A stretch of 64,000 nucleotides of DNA from Cryptosporangium aurantiacum (GCF_900143005.1 NZ_FRCS01000003.1:310001-374000), one strand, 5' to 3'. Counted from the stretch's first letter, positions 42,464-51,501 are shown. Notes: generated by a model from the letters alone, not told the origin. A program made the numbers and translations.

Positions 42464-44715
42464 CCGATCACGTCGCCATCGCCGACACGGCGGAGCACAA
42501 TGCCCTGGCCGAGGCGGTAACGGGTCTGCTGGCCCGGCATTGGCCGGCCGAACAGCGACACAAGCAGATCAGCGACCCCGCGCAGGTGTCCGAGCTGCCA
42601 CTCTGGACCGCGCTCGACGAGATCGGGCTGGCCGGTCTACCGGTGCCCGAGGATCTCGGTGGGGGCGGCGGGCGCTGGGCCGACCTGGTCGTCGCGCTGG
42701 AGGCGGTGGGGGCCGCGCTGGCACCGGCACCGACCGTCGGGGTCGCCGGGGCGCTCGCGGCGCTGGCCGGCCTTCCCGGCGACGCCCCGGACGCGCTCAC
42801 CCGGCTGATCGCCGGGAGCACGGTGGTGACGGTCGGCTGGATCGCGGGCAGCGCTGCCCGGACGAGCGGCGTGTCGGCATCGATGGACGGCGAGCTCGGT
42901 GCGGCGGTCTCCCTCACCGGCGAGGTGGCGACCCTGCTCTCGCCCGAGGCTTCGCACGTCCTGCTGCTGGCCGATGGACCGTCCCGGCCGGCCTTGGTTC
43001 TCGTGCGCACGGACACCGCCGGGCTCTCCGTCGACCGGCTTCCGGCGGTCGACCCCACCCGCCCGCTCGGCGCTCTGACGCTCCGGGACGCGGAAGGTAC
43101 CGTGCTCGCCTCCGGCGAGGACGCGCTGCGGGCCGCCCGGAGGGGACGGGCTGCGGCGGCGGCCGCGGCCGCCGCCGAACTGACCGGAATTGCCGGCCAT
43201 TGCCTCGCCGGCGCGGTGATCTATGCCGCCGACCGTCAGCAGTTCGGGCAGGTCATCGGGTCCTTCCAGGCGATCAAGCACCGCTGCGCGGAGATGCTCG
43301 CCCTGGTCGAACAGGCCCGCGCCGCCACTCGCGAACTCGCGAACCGTCTCGACGCCGGGGACGATTCCGCGGAGCTCGCGGACGCCGTCGCCATGGCTCT
43401 GCTGGCGGCCACCCGCGCTGCCGACCGGAACTCGAACACGTACCTGCAGATCCTCGGCGGCATCGGGTTCACTTGGGAGCACGAGGTCCACCTCTACCTG
43501 CGGCGCGCAGCGGTGATGACGCCGCTGTTCGGCGGCGCGGCGGCGCGGCGTCGCCAGCTGGACCCCGCCCACCGGACCGACGAGCGGCGGCCGACGTTCG
43601 CGCCGCCGACCTCCGGTCCTGCCGCCGAGCTGGCCGGTCACGTCGCCCGGCTGTTGCCGATCCATCGTGCGCAGTGGGGGGATGACCCGTCGTTCGCCGC
43701 CCGGATGGCCTGGCAGAAGCTGCTGCACACGGTCGGCTGGGTCGCCCCGCAGTGGCCGGCCGAGTACGGCGGCCAGGGGCTCGACATCGTCGACCGGGTG
43801 GCCTGCGACCGGGTGCTGGCGACCCACCGGGCGCCGTCGCCGATGGGCGGCGTCCTCGGGCTGAACAACGTCGCCCCTACCCTGATGCGGTACGGCACGC
43901 CGGAGCAGAAGCAGCACCTGGCGGCGATCCAGGCCGGTATCGAGGTGTGGTGCCAGGGCTTCTCCGAGCCCGGTTCGGGCAGCGACCTCGCTTCTCTGCG
44001 CACCCGCGCGGTGCTCGACGGCGACGCGTTCGTGATCAACGGGCAGAAGATCTGGACGTCCGAGGGCATGGAAGCGACCCACTGCCTGCTGCTGGCGCGC
44101 ACGGACCCCGACGCGCCGCCGCACAAGGGCATCTCGGCGCTGCTGGTACCGCTGGACTCCCCCGGCATCACCCGGCGGCCCATCACGATGATCACCGGGG
44201 AGAGCGGCTTCGCCGAGGTCTTCTACGACGACGTGCGGGTCCCCCGGTCGGCGTTGCTCGGACCCTTGCACGCGGGATGGACGGTCACGATGACCACGCT
44301 CGGGTTCGAGCGCGCCGGGGTCATCGAGCTGGCCGCCGGCCTGGAACAGTCCGTCGAGGACGTCGTGACCGCGCTCGCCGGGCGCGATCTGGACGCGGAC
44401 ACGCGGTCGGCCCTGACCGAGTGTCTCCTGGAGGCCAGGTTGGTCGGGCTGCTCGGCAAGCGCGCACTCGGCCTGATCGCCGAGGGCGGCGCACCCGGTG
44501 CCGCCCACTCGGTCATCAAGCTGCTGTGGGCGCGGGCCATGCAGCACCAGGCCGAGGTGCAGCTCGCCGCTCTCGGAATCGACGGGATCCTGAACTCGAG
44601 CGGGCAGCGGGCCCAGCGTGACTACTTCATGTCCCGCTCGGCCACGATCGCCGGCGGCACGACCGAGATCATGCTGAACATCCTGGCCGACCGCGTCCTG
44701 GGTATGCCGCGGTGA
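42460..44715 (+). CDS. Two-module fused acyl-CoA dehydrogenase, FadE34-like
   Basis: 751 residues, two dehydrogenase modules in one chain. Module 1 (1-370) is of partner type: RQQFGQVIGSFQAIKHRCAEM near 262 and GGIGFTWEHEVHLYLRRA near 338. Module 2 (about 385-751) is of catalytic type: GWVAPQWPAEYGGQGLD, QGFSEPGSGSDLASLRTRA, INGQKIWTSEGMEATHC, FAEVFYDDVRVPRSALLG and ATIAGGTTEIMLNILADRVLGMP. So the heteromeric pair seen elsewhere in this operon is fused here, as in FadE34 of mycobacterial sterol and bile-acid side-chain degradation. An Ala-rich stretch lies near residue 230. GTG 42460 overlaps the ligase stop. Confidence 0.87.
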   Translation: MTDHVAIADTAEHNALAEAVTGLLARHWPAEQRHKQISDPAQVSELPLWTALDEIGLAGLPVPEDLGGGGGRWADLVVALEAVGAALAPAPTVGVAGALAALAGLPGDAPDALTRLIAGSTVVTVGWIAGSAARTSGVSASMDGELGAAVSLTGEVATLLSPEASHVLLLADGPSRPALVLVRTDTAGLSVDRLPAVDPTRPLGALTLRDAEGTVLASGEDALRAARRGRAAAAAAAAAELTGIAGHCLAGAVIYAADRQQFGQVIGSFQAIKHRCAEMLALVEQARAATRELANRLDAGDDSAELADAVAMALLAATRAADRNSNTYLQILGGIGFTWEHEVHLYLRRAAVMTPLFGGAAARRRQLDPAHRTDERRPTFAPPTSGPAAELAGHVARLLPIHRAQWGDDPSFAARMAWQKLLHTVGWVAPQWPAEYGGQGLDIVDRVACDRVLATHRAPSPMGGVLGLNNVAPTLMRYGTPEQKQHLAAIQAGIEVWCQGFSEPGSGSDLASLRTRAVLDGDAFVINGQKIWTSEGMEATHCLLLARTDPDAPPHKGISALLVPLDSPGITRRPITMITGESGFAEVFYDDVRVPRSALLGPLHAGWTVTMTTLGFERAGVIELAAGLEQSVEDVVTALAGRDLDADTRSALTECLLEARLVGLLGKRALGLIAEGGAPGAAHSVIKLLWARAMQHQAEVQLAALGIDGILNSSGQRAQRDYFMSRSATIAGGTTEIMLNILADRVLGMPR

Positions 44716-44718
44716 GCT

Positions 44719-44760
44719 CCGGCCGCGCCGGTCCGCGCTCGCGCGGACCGGCGCGGCCGG
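44719..44760. terminator. Long GC-rich hairpin terminator between two large operons
   Basis: Perfect 20-bp arms (44719-44738 with 44741-44760) and a 2-nt TC centre, filling nearly the whole 46-bp gap between the convergent operons that end at 44715 and 44762. Bidirectional. Confidence 0.75.
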
Positions 44761-44761
44761 T

Positions 44762-45910
44762 CTAGAAATTCCAGAGAGCCTGGATAGCGGCGGCTCGCTC
44801 GCTGCGGTCCAGGCCGCGGAGGTCCGCAGCTCCGTCCTCGGTGATCAGGACGTCCACGTCGTGCCCCGGTGTGCTCACCGGACCGGACAGGGCCGATACG
44901 AGCGTAGAGCTGCCCCGATGCGCGCGCGGCAGCGCGACGATGCTGAGCCCTCCGACCGAGCGGGTCGCTGCGACCGCGTAGTCGGGGTGGCCCCCGATGC
45001 CGCCCACCGCGGCGCCGGGGAGCGCCTCGACGTTGACCTGTCCCTGGGCGTCCACCTCCAGGGCCGTGTTGACTGCGACGAACGGCTCGCCGGACGAGAG
45101 CCGGCCGAGGTCATGGGTGTACTCGATCCGGTGCAGGAGCGGCCGCCCATCCGCCCAGTCGAGGAGTTCCGACCCACCGGCGAGATAGGTCGCAACCGGC
45201 TGTCCCACCAACAGGCCCCGCTTGTCCAGGTCGACGACGGCGTCCGGGAGCAGCCCGGAGTCGATCCGCATGGGAGTACGCAGCGCGTCGAGCACGGCGA
45301 CGCCGAGCGCACCCGGTCCGATCTGGAGCCGCGCGCCGGGCGGCAAGTAGCCCGCGACCCGCTCGGCGATCGCGCGGTGTTCAGGGCCGGGCGGAGTGGG
45401 CCGCAATGTCCGCGGCGGAAGCGTGGACTCCCCCACCAGCACGAGACGGTCGGACGGTAGCGGCGGGCCGGCGTCGGCGGACGGCAAACCGTCGGCGACC
45501 ACACCGGCGACGATCGCCCCCGCGTCGACGGCGGCCCACTGCCAGGACACCTCGGTGCCGAAGCCGTAGCCGCCGCCCGACCGCGGCACCACGGTGGCGA
45601 CCAGGACGTCGGGGCTCAGCGGTCCGGCCAGCAGCGCCGGCACCGCGGATAGCCGTACCGGCAGCGACCGGACCAGCCCGGCCTCGATCGGACGCCGCAG
45701 GCCCCATCCCGACATGACCGCGCGCACGTCGGCGAACGCGGCGAGATCCAGTTCGGGCTCGGCGACCGGCACCCAGCCCAGCACCAGCCGGACGCCCCCC
45801 GCTGACCGCGCTGCGGCACCGAGCGCCGCGTAGGCCGACCGGGGGGCACCCAGCCCGTCCCCCACCGCGACCCGGGCACCGGGCCGGATCAGATCGGCCA
45901 ATCCCTTCAC
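44762..45910 (-). CDS. Acetyl-CoA hydrolase/transferase family (class I-like) CoA-transferase
   Basis: 382 residues. RPGARVAVGDGLGAPRSAY at the N-terminus, GYGFGTEVSWQWAAVDAG near 145, LQIGPGALGVAVLDAL near 215, SGLLPDAVVDLDKRGLLVG near 240, and GIGGHPDYAVAATRSVGGLSIVALP near 325 follow the acetyl-CoA hydrolase / 4-hydroxybutyrate CoA-transferase pattern. The usual catalytic Glu should be in HRIEYTHDLGRL or nearby; I could not fix it by eye. GTG 45910 overlaps the preceding stop as GTGA. Last gene of the seven-gene minus-strand operon. It would move CoA between acids or hydrolyse a CoA ester. Confidence 0.78.
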   Translation of the reverse strand: MKGLADLIRPGARVAVGDGLGAPRSAYAALGAAARSAGGVRLVLGWVPVAEPELDLAAFADVRAVMSGWGLRRPIEAGLVRSLPVRLSAVPALLAGPLSPDVLVATVVPRSGGGYGFGTEVSWQWAAVDAGAIVAGVVADGLPSADAGPPLPSDRLVLVGESTLPPRTLRPTPPGPEHRAIAERVAGYLPPGARLQIGPGALGVAVLDALRTPMRIDSGLLPDAVVDLDKRGLLVGQPVATYLAGGSELLDWADGRPLLHRIEYTHDLGRLSSGEPFVAVNTALEVDAQGQVNVEALPGAAVGGIGGHPDYAVAATRSVGGLSIVALPRAHRGSSTLVSALSGPVSTPGHDVDVLITEDGAADLRGLDRSERAAAIQALWNF

Positions 45911-47049
45911 GCGGGCGCCCGGTACGGGTCCCGGGGCAGCCCGAGGATGCGCTCGGCCAGGATGTTGCGCTGGATCTCGCTGGTGCCGCCGAGAATTGTC
46001 TGGGCGTGGCCGACGAGCATGCGGTGGACGAGCGGCTCGTTGTTCTCCGACCAGAGGGCGTCCAGGCCTAGCGCCTCGATCCCGGTGTTGCCGATGTCCC
46101 GCTGGGTCTCCGAGCTGAGCAGCTTCAGCACCGAGAACGCGGGCGCACCGGGCTCTTCCCCGGACGCGATCGCCCGTTCCCAGGTGGCGCGCAGCAACCA
46201 GACCCGGATCCAGAGATCGGTGACCTCGTCCCGCAGGTGCTCGTCGAACCGGCCGCGGACGGTAGCCGACTCCACCAGATCGTCCAGCGACCGGAACATG
46301 CTCACCGCGTTCGCTCCGAGGGAGAGCCGCTCCCGGCCGAGCGTGGCGGTGGCCACGGCCCAGCCCTCGCCCTCCGCGCCGACCAGCGCGTCGGCAGGCA
46401 GGGCGACGCCGGTGAGGAACACCTCGTTGAACTTGCTCTCGTTGTCCATCTGCAGCAACGGCCGGACGACCACACCGGGTGCGTCCATCGGCACCACGAA
46501 CACCGAGAGCCCGCGGTGACCGGGGCCACCGGTCCGGGCCAGCAGCAGTCCGTACTCGGCGTCCCCCCCACCGCTGGTCCACACCTTCTGCCCGTCGACC
46601 ACCCACCCGGCGTCCGTGCGCACCGCACGGGTCCGGACCGAAGCCAGGTCGGAACCGGCCTCCGGCTCGCTGAACAGCTGGCACCACATGTCGTGGCCGG
46701 TGCGGATCCGCGGAAGGTACGCGGCCTGCTGCGCGGGAGTGCCGTAGGTCATCAGGACCGGCCCGACCAGGTCGGGTCCGACGATGTTCAGCTGTCGCGG
46801 GACGCCCGCCCGGGCGGCTTCCTCGGCGAATGCCGCCTGGTCGGGGACGCCGGCGTCCCGCCCGCCCCAGCGCTCCGGCCAGTGCAGGCAGGCGTAGCCG
46901 GCCTCGGCGAGGATCGCCTGCCAGGCCCGGCCGGCCGGCACATCGGCAGCGGTGGGCGTCGGTCCGTAGTCGTGGAGGCCGGCCGGGCGTGGGGCGGTGG
47001 CCAGCCACGCCCGGACCTCTTCCCGGAAACTCACCGCGCGGGAACTCAT
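45907..47049 (-). CDS. Acyl-CoA dehydrogenase
   Basis: 380 residues. LHWPERWGGRDAGVPDQ near 55, QLFSEPEAGSDLASVRTRAVRTDAGW near 125, VDGQKVWTSGGG, FNEVFLTGVALPADALVG near 210 and the canonical C-terminal TILGGTSEIQRNILAERILGLP near 350. All core segments are present. It overlaps the thiolase gene upstream and the CoA-transferase gene downstream. Its partner-type subunit is probably the dehydrogenase at 48633-49766 in the same operon, though they are not adjacent. Confidence 0.89.
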   Translation of the reverse strand: MSSRAVSFREEVRAWLATAPRPAGLHDYGPTPTAADVPAGRAWQAILAEAGYACLHWPERWGGRDAGVPDQAAFAEEAARAGVPRQLNIVGPDLVGPVLMTYGTPAQQAAYLPRIRTGHDMWCQLFSEPEAGSDLASVRTRAVRTDAGWVVDGQKVWTSGGGDAEYGLLLARTGGPGHRGLSVFVVPMDAPGVVVRPLLQMDNESKFNEVFLTGVALPADALVGAEGEGWAVATATLGRERLSLGANAVSMFRSLDDLVESATVRGRFDEHLRDEVTDLWIRVWLLRATWERAIASGEEPGAPAFSVLKLLSSETQRDIGNTGIEALGLDALWSENNEPLVHRMLVGHAQTILGGTSEIQRNILAERILGLPRDPYRAPA

Positions 47050-48194
47050 ACCGACAGGATCGTCACGGCGGCCGTGCCCGGCGCACCGTACAGCTGCGCG
47101 TAACCGACCTGGGCTCCCTCGACCTGCCGGTCGCCCGCCCGGCCACGCAACTGGTTGACCAGCTCGTACACCTGCCGCAGCCCGGATGCCCCGACCGGCT
47201 CGCCGTTGGCGAGCAGCCCGCCGTCGGTGTTGATCGGGAGACGACCGCCGATCCGGGTCTCGCCGCCCGCCAGCAGCGCCACCTGCTCACCGTCGGCGCA
47301 GAAGCCGTTCTCCGCCATGTGGATGACCTCGGAGCCGGCGTCGGTGTCCTGCAACTGGATGACGTCGACGTCCTCCGGGCCGATGCCGGCCTGCTCGTAG
47401 GCCTCGCGGGAGGCGTCGACCGTCACGCTGTCCGCCGTCGCCAGCGGGAACGAAGGGCTGAGCAGCTCGAACGCGCCTTCCCGGCGGCTACGCAGCGTGC
47501 TGGCCCGCAGGTAGACCGGCTGCGTCGTGTATCGGTGCGCGATGTCGGCCCGGCAGAGGATCGCCGCCGCCGCGCCTTCGTCCGGTCCGCAGTACATGTA
47601 CTGGGTCAGTGGGTAGTTCAGCACCGGAGACGCGAGCACCTCGTCGACCGAGAGCGGCTTGCGCCGCCAGGCGTTCGGGTTCTTCGCTCCGTTGGCGAAC
47701 GCCTTCTCCGAGACCTGCGCCAACGTCTCGGCCGGGATGCCGTGGTCGTGCATGTAGCGGTTGATCTTCATCCCGAAGAAATGGGTGGTGAGGAACAGCC
47801 CCGCCTCCCCGTACCAGTCCGGCAGGCCGGAGACCGACGGATGGTCGGAGAACGCACCTCGCTGGTGCTTGTCCAGTCCGATCGCGATCGCGATGTCGGC
47901 GTCACCGAGCCGGATGGCGTTCGCTGCCATCGCCAGCGAGGTGGCGCCGGTCGCGCAGCCGGTGAAGACCGCACGGCCGGGGACGCCGGTCAACCCGAGC
48001 AGCGCGACGATCGCCTCCGGGTTCTTGACCTCCATGCTGCCGGCATAGAGCGCCTGCACCGCCGGCCACTCCACCCCCGCGTCACCGAGCGCCTCGATGA
48101 CCGCGTCTTCGCCCATCTGGAGCGCGGACTTGCCCGGATAGCGGCCGAACGGGTGCAGACCGACGCCGATGATGGCGACGTCACTCGGTGCCAT
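47046..48194 (-). CDS. SCP2-type thiolase/lipid-transfer protein with altered His motif
   Basis: 382 residues. The nucleophile cysteine is kept in VFTGCATGATSLAMAANAIRLG near 85. The C-terminal motif GGLLANGEPVGASGLRQVYEL has Glu where thiolases have the GHP histidine. IQLQDTDAGSEVIHMAENGFC near 285 differs from the usual EVHDCFT. It overlaps the DUF35 gene upstream by 14 bp (48181-48194). The mixed active site could mean either thiolytic or retro-aldol cleavage; the partner lacks its zinc ribbon, so this pair is the most divergent of the three in the window. Confidence 0.82.
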   Translation of the reverse strand: MAPSDVAIIGVGLHPFGRYPGKSALQMGEDAVIEALGDAGVEWPAVQALYAGSMEVKNPEAIVALLGLTGVPGRAVFTGCATGATSLAMAANAIRLGDADIAIAIGLDKHQRGAFSDHPSVSGLPDWYGEAGLFLTTHFFGMKINRYMHDHGIPAETLAQVSEKAFANGAKNPNAWRRKPLSVDEVLASPVLNYPLTQYMYCGPDEGAAAAILCRADIAHRYTTQPVYLRASTLRSRREGAFELLSPSFPLATADSVTVDASREAYEQAGIGPEDVDVIQLQDTDAGSEVIHMAENGFCADGEQVALLAGGETRIGGRLPINTDGGLLANGEPVGASGLRQVYELVNQLRGRAGDRQVEGAQVGYAQLYGAPGTAAVTILSV

Positions 48195-48633
48195 GGGGAG
48201 CCTCCTCCGAGACCGGGGCGAACGCGTACAGGACCGTCTCGTTGCCGGCGGAATCGGTGCCGAACGGCACGATCCGCAGTTCCATCTCCTGGCCGATCCG
48301 CAGCTTGGCGGGGTCGGACTCGGTCAGCCGCGCCTCGACCCGCAGGGCACCGGGCAGCTCGACGTACCCGACCGCGAACGGCTCGAAGGAGTTGATGTCA
48401 TCGGCGCCGGCGTACGGGGGCGCCGGCGGCCGGAAACGCTGGGTGGTGAACGTCCAGAGCGTTCCGCGCCGGGGCAGCTCGACGCGCTCCAGTTCTTCCC
48501 GCACGCCGCCGACCAGCTTGTACTGCCGGTAGGGAAAGACGAAGGACCCGTCGGAGGCCAGGCCGCCGATCAGCGCGGGGTCCTCCGCGGGCCAGGTGAA
48601 CAGCCCTTCCGCGAGGGGCACCTGTGAGGTCAT
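48181..48633 (-). CDS. OB-fold (DUF35) protein without zinc-ribbon cysteines
   Basis: 150 residues. The region that normally holds C-x2-C-x10-C-x2-C reads IGGLASDGSFVFPYRQYKLVGG and has no cysteine at all; the OB-fold part is kept (RGTLWTFTTQRFRPPAPPY, FAVGYVELPGALRVEARL, IGQEMELRIVPF). ATG 48633 overlaps the preceding dehydrogenase stop as ATGA. Its place directly before a thiolase gene is the same as for the zinc-containing DUF35 gene at 27380. It probably still binds the thiolase, but the structural zinc must be replaced or dispensable. Confidence 0.8.
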   Translation of the reverse strand: MTSQVPLAEGLFTWPAEDPALIGGLASDGSFVFPYRQYKLVGGVREELERVELPRRGTLWTFTTQRFRPPAPPYAGADDINSFEPFAVGYVELPGALRVEARLTESDPAKLRIGQEMELRIVPFGTDSAGNETVLYAFAPVSEEAPHGTE

Positions 48634-49766
48634 CAGTGACTTCCTTCCCGAACATGGGCGGCGGGGATCGATGCCAGCTCGGCGACGAGCCGACGGTGCT
48701 GATGGGGAGCGCCGAGCAGCACGGCCGAGCCCCGGGAGCGCTTGACGTGCAGATGAGCCGGGTGTTCCCAGGTGTAGCCGATGCCGCCGGACACCTGGAC
48801 GAGGACAGACGCGCAGTGCTCGTACGCCTCGGCGCAGACCGCGGCCGCCACGGCTGCGGCCAGCGGCAGATCTTCCGATCCGGCCGCGCGGATCGCCACC
48901 CAGGACGCCGACCGGGCCGACTCGACGGCCACGAGCATGTCCGCGCATTTGTGCTTGACCGCCTGGAACGATCCGATCGGCCGGCCGAACTGCACCCGGG
49001 TCTTGGCGTAGTCCACGGCGAGCTCGAGACAACGGGCCGCCCCGCCCACCTGTTCGCAGGCGAGAGCTACCTGGCCGTACCGCAGTGCCGCCGCGACGAT
49101 GTCCGCGCCACCACCGATCGCACCGATCGGCCGGGCCGCCGCGTCCAGCAGCCGCACGTGGGCGATCCGCCGCGTGCGGTCCGACGTGGTCACCGGCGTG
49201 CGCCGGACGTCCTGGCCGGCCGCCTCGACGGCGAACAGCGTCGGCCCCGGATCGGCCACGGCGAGGACGAGGAGCAGGTCGGCGGTCGCACCGTCGAGGA
49301 CGTGTTCGGCGACACCGGTCACCTGCCAGCCACCGTCGGTCGCGGTCGCCGTGAGGGCCTCGCCCGTCGTGGACCAGTGGCCGGACCGCTCCCCAAGGAC
49401 CAGCGCCGCGGTGCGGTCACCTGCCGCCAGGCTCGGTAACCAGCGTTCGATCGCCCGATCGTCACCGCTCTCCAGGAGAGCGGTGATCGCCAGCCCGACG
49501 GTGGACAGATACGGCGCGCAGGCCAGCGACCGGCCCAGTTCCTCGAACACCAGGCCCTGCTCGGTCCAGCCGGCACCGCCGCCGCCGAAGGTCTCGGGTA
49601 CCGCGAGGCTGAGCAGGCCCAGCTCCGCGAAGGAAGTCCAGAGGGCGGGGTCGTAGCCTCGATCGGTGTCCATCGTGGCGCGGACGGCGGATTCGGGCGA
49701 CTGCTTCTCGAGCAGCGCACGGATCATGCTCCGGAGTTCCTGCTGCTCCGCGGTGAGCCCGCTCAT
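48633..49766 (-). CDS. Acyl-CoA dehydrogenase, partner-type subunit
   Basis: 377 residues. LSLAVPETFGGGGAGWTEQGLVFEELGRSL near 52, RVQFGRPIGSFQAVKHKCADMLVAVESARS near 255 and VQVSGGIGYTWEHPAHLHVKRSRGSAVLLG near 325 match the partner-subunit signature also seen at 39858-40961. Overlaps both neighbours by 4 nt or less. Likely partner: the catalytic-type dehydrogenase at 45907-47049. Confidence 0.89.
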   Translation of the reverse strand: MSGLTAEQQELRSMIRALLEKQSPESAVRATMDTDRGYDPALWTSFAELGLLSLAVPETFGGGGAGWTEQGLVFEELGRSLACAPYLSTVGLAITALLESGDDRAIERWLPSLAAGDRTAALVLGERSGHWSTTGEALTATATDGGWQVTGVAEHVLDGATADLLLVLAVADPGPTLFAVEAAGQDVRRTPVTTSDRTRRIAHVRLLDAAARPIGAIGGGADIVAAALRYGQVALACEQVGGAARCLELAVDYAKTRVQFGRPIGSFQAVKHKCADMLVAVESARSASWVAIRAAGSEDLPLAAAVAAAVCAEAYEHCASVLVQVSGGIGYTWEHPAHLHVKRSRGSAVLLGAPHQHRRLVAELASIPAAHVREGSH

Positions 49767-50659
49767 ACCGGCAGTACCGGCCGCCGCACCGCCGACCGCG
49801 GACGCTCCACCAGCTCCACGACGGCGCCGTCCGGATCGGCGAGGAACAGCACGGTGAATCCCCCGGTCGGTATGTCGGGCATCGGGATGAACACCGGCTC
49901 GGGAACGCCGTCGGTCCGCTCGGCCAGGACCGCGTGCGCCGCCCGGACGTCGTCGACGGCGAGCGCGATCCGGTAGAGGCCCTGGGTGTTCGCGGCCCGG
50001 TCGGTCTGCGGCGCGGCCGGGTGCTCGGTGAGTTCCAGGGAGAACGTCGGATCCTCAGGCAGCGCCACCGACGCCGTACCCGCGCCGGTGGCGCCGACCA
50101 CGAACCCGATCCCCTCGTACCAGCCGGTTGCCCGGGCCAGGTCCGTGCAGTACACCCGCAGGTGGGAGAGGGCCGCCGTGGAGTCGTCGGCGTCGGCGAC
50201 CTCGACGATCTCGACCGTCACGCCGTCCGGGTCGACCGTCCGCAGCGCGGACCGGAGCGAGCCACGCACGGGTACCGGGGGCACCTCGTCGACCGCGGCC
50301 CCCGCTGAGCGCAGCCGGTCCCCTGCCGCCGGCAGCGAGTTCACCCGAAAGCCCACGGCGACGAAGCCTCGCGGCGCGGTCTCGGCCGGCACCGTGGCCG
50401 GACGTTCCCAGCCGACCAGCTCCAGGGCCGGGGCCGCGCGCGGCCCCCGGTGGTCCCAGAGAAACGCAGTGGTGCTGGCCGTGTCGGGGCCGAGCCCCAT
50501 CGGGGTGCCGTCCGTGCTCACGCTGATCGACCGCATCCGCGCCCGCAAACCCAGCGCCTCGGTGTAGAACGCCTCGGCCGCGGCGAGGTCGACCGTGTTG
50601 AGGTTGCAGTGCAGTGCCGCGTGGGCCAGCACGACCTCGGTGGTCGTCGGAGTGCTCAT
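49763..50659 (-). CDS. VOC family protein, two glyoxalase-like domains
   Basis: 298 residues with two vicinal-oxygen-chelate units. Unit 1 starts at HAALHCNLNTVDLAAAEAFYTEALGL, unit 2 at ALSHLRVYCTDLARATGWYEGIGF near 165. Each ends with a typical metal/beta-strand segment: DPDGVTVEIVEV and LADPDGAVVELVE, whose Glu residues would bind metal. Family members are glyoxalases, extradiol dioxygenases or epimerases such as methylmalonyl-CoA epimerase. Overlaps the SDR gene upstream by 4 nt. Role in the pathway not determined. Confidence 0.8.
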   Translation of the reverse strand: MSTPTTTEVVLAHAALHCNLNTVDLAAAEAFYTEALGLRARMRSISVSTDGTPMGLGPDTASTTAFLWDHRGPRAAPALELVGWERPATVPAETAPRGFVAVGFRVNSLPAAGDRLRSAGAAVDEVPPVPVRGSLRSALRTVDPDGVTVEIVEVADADDSTAALSHLRVYCTDLARATGWYEGIGFVVGATGAGTASVALPEDPTFSLELTEHPAAPQTDRAANTQGLYRIALAVDDVRAAHAVLAERTDGVPEPVFIPMPDIPTGGFTVLFLADPDGAVVELVERPRSAVRRPVLPV

Positions 50660-51501
50660 CGTCCTGCCTCCTCAGGGAGAAAGAAGCTCGGCTGCAGCTG
50701 GCTCTCGTCGTCGCTCAGGCTGTACCGCGCGAGGTCGACGCCCTCCGCGCCGAGCACCTCGGCGTCCGTCACCAGGCGGCCGGTGTATTCGCGCGGGTCG
50801 CGGCGGACGATGGCCAGCGCCGCGTCGGACATCACCTCGACCCGACGGGCCTGCCGTCCGGCGACCTCCTCGCCGAGCATCACCCGGATGCCTTCGGTGG
50901 CCACGGCGGTGCTCGGCCAGAGCGAGTTCGCGGCGATCCCGGCGTCTCGCAGCTCGGCGGCCAGACCGAGGGTCATCAGGCTGACCGCGTATTTCGACGC
51001 GGTGTAGGCCAGGTGAGCGCCCGTCCAGCGCGGATCGAGCGTGAGCGGTGGGGAGATCGAGAGGACGTGCGCGGCCGGTGACTTCTCCAAGTGCGGCAAC
51101 GCGGTGCGGCTGACCAGGAAACTGCCCCGCGCGTTGACCGCCTGCAGCAGGTCGTAGCGCTTCATCGTGATCCGGCTGGTGGGGGTGGTGTCGAACGCGG
51201 CCGCGTTGTTCACCACCAGATCGAGACCGCCGAACGTCGCCACCGTCTCGGCGACCGCTCGCTCCACGTCCTCGTCGCGGCGCAAATCACCGACGACCGG
51301 CAACACGTGCCCGCCGGCCTGCTCGATCTGCCCGGCGACGCTGAACACCGTGCCCGGGATTCGTGCCTTCGGCTGCGCCGTCGTGGCCAGCAGCGCCACG
51401 TTCGCGCCCTCGGCGGCGAACCGGAGAGCGATCGCGGCTCCGATTCCCCGGCTCGCGCCGGTGACCAGAGCAGTTCGCCCGGCCAGTGTGCCCTCAACCA
51501 T
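50656..51501 (-). CDS. SDR family oxidoreductase, HSDL2-like
   Basis: 281 residues. GRTALVTGASRGIGAAIALRFAAEGANVALLAT is the cofactor site. NNAAAF near 103 stands for NNAG, and SISPPLTLDPRWTGAHLAYTASKYAVSLM near 145-175 contains Ser and Tyr-x3-Lys. The PPL...W..HLAYT.SKY segment is typical of HSDL2-like dehydrogenases. ATG 51501 has GGGAG upstream; a TTG at 51531 is also in frame but overlaps the site-10 region. First gene of the seven-gene minus-strand operon, with a palindrome 35 bp before the start. Confidence 0.86.
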   Translation of the reverse strand: MVEGTLAGRTALVTGASRGIGAAIALRFAAEGANVALLATTAQPKARIPGTVFSVAGQIEQAGGHVLPVVGDLRRDEDVERAVAETVATFGGLDLVVNNAAAFDTTPTSRITMKRYDLLQAVNARGSFLVSRTALPHLEKSPAAHVLSISPPLTLDPRWTGAHLAYTASKYAVSLMTLGLAAELRDAGIAANSLWPSTAVATEGIRVMLGEEVAGRQARRVEVMSDAALAIVRRDPREYTGRLVTDAEVLGAEGVDLARYSLSDDESQLQPSFFLPEEAGR

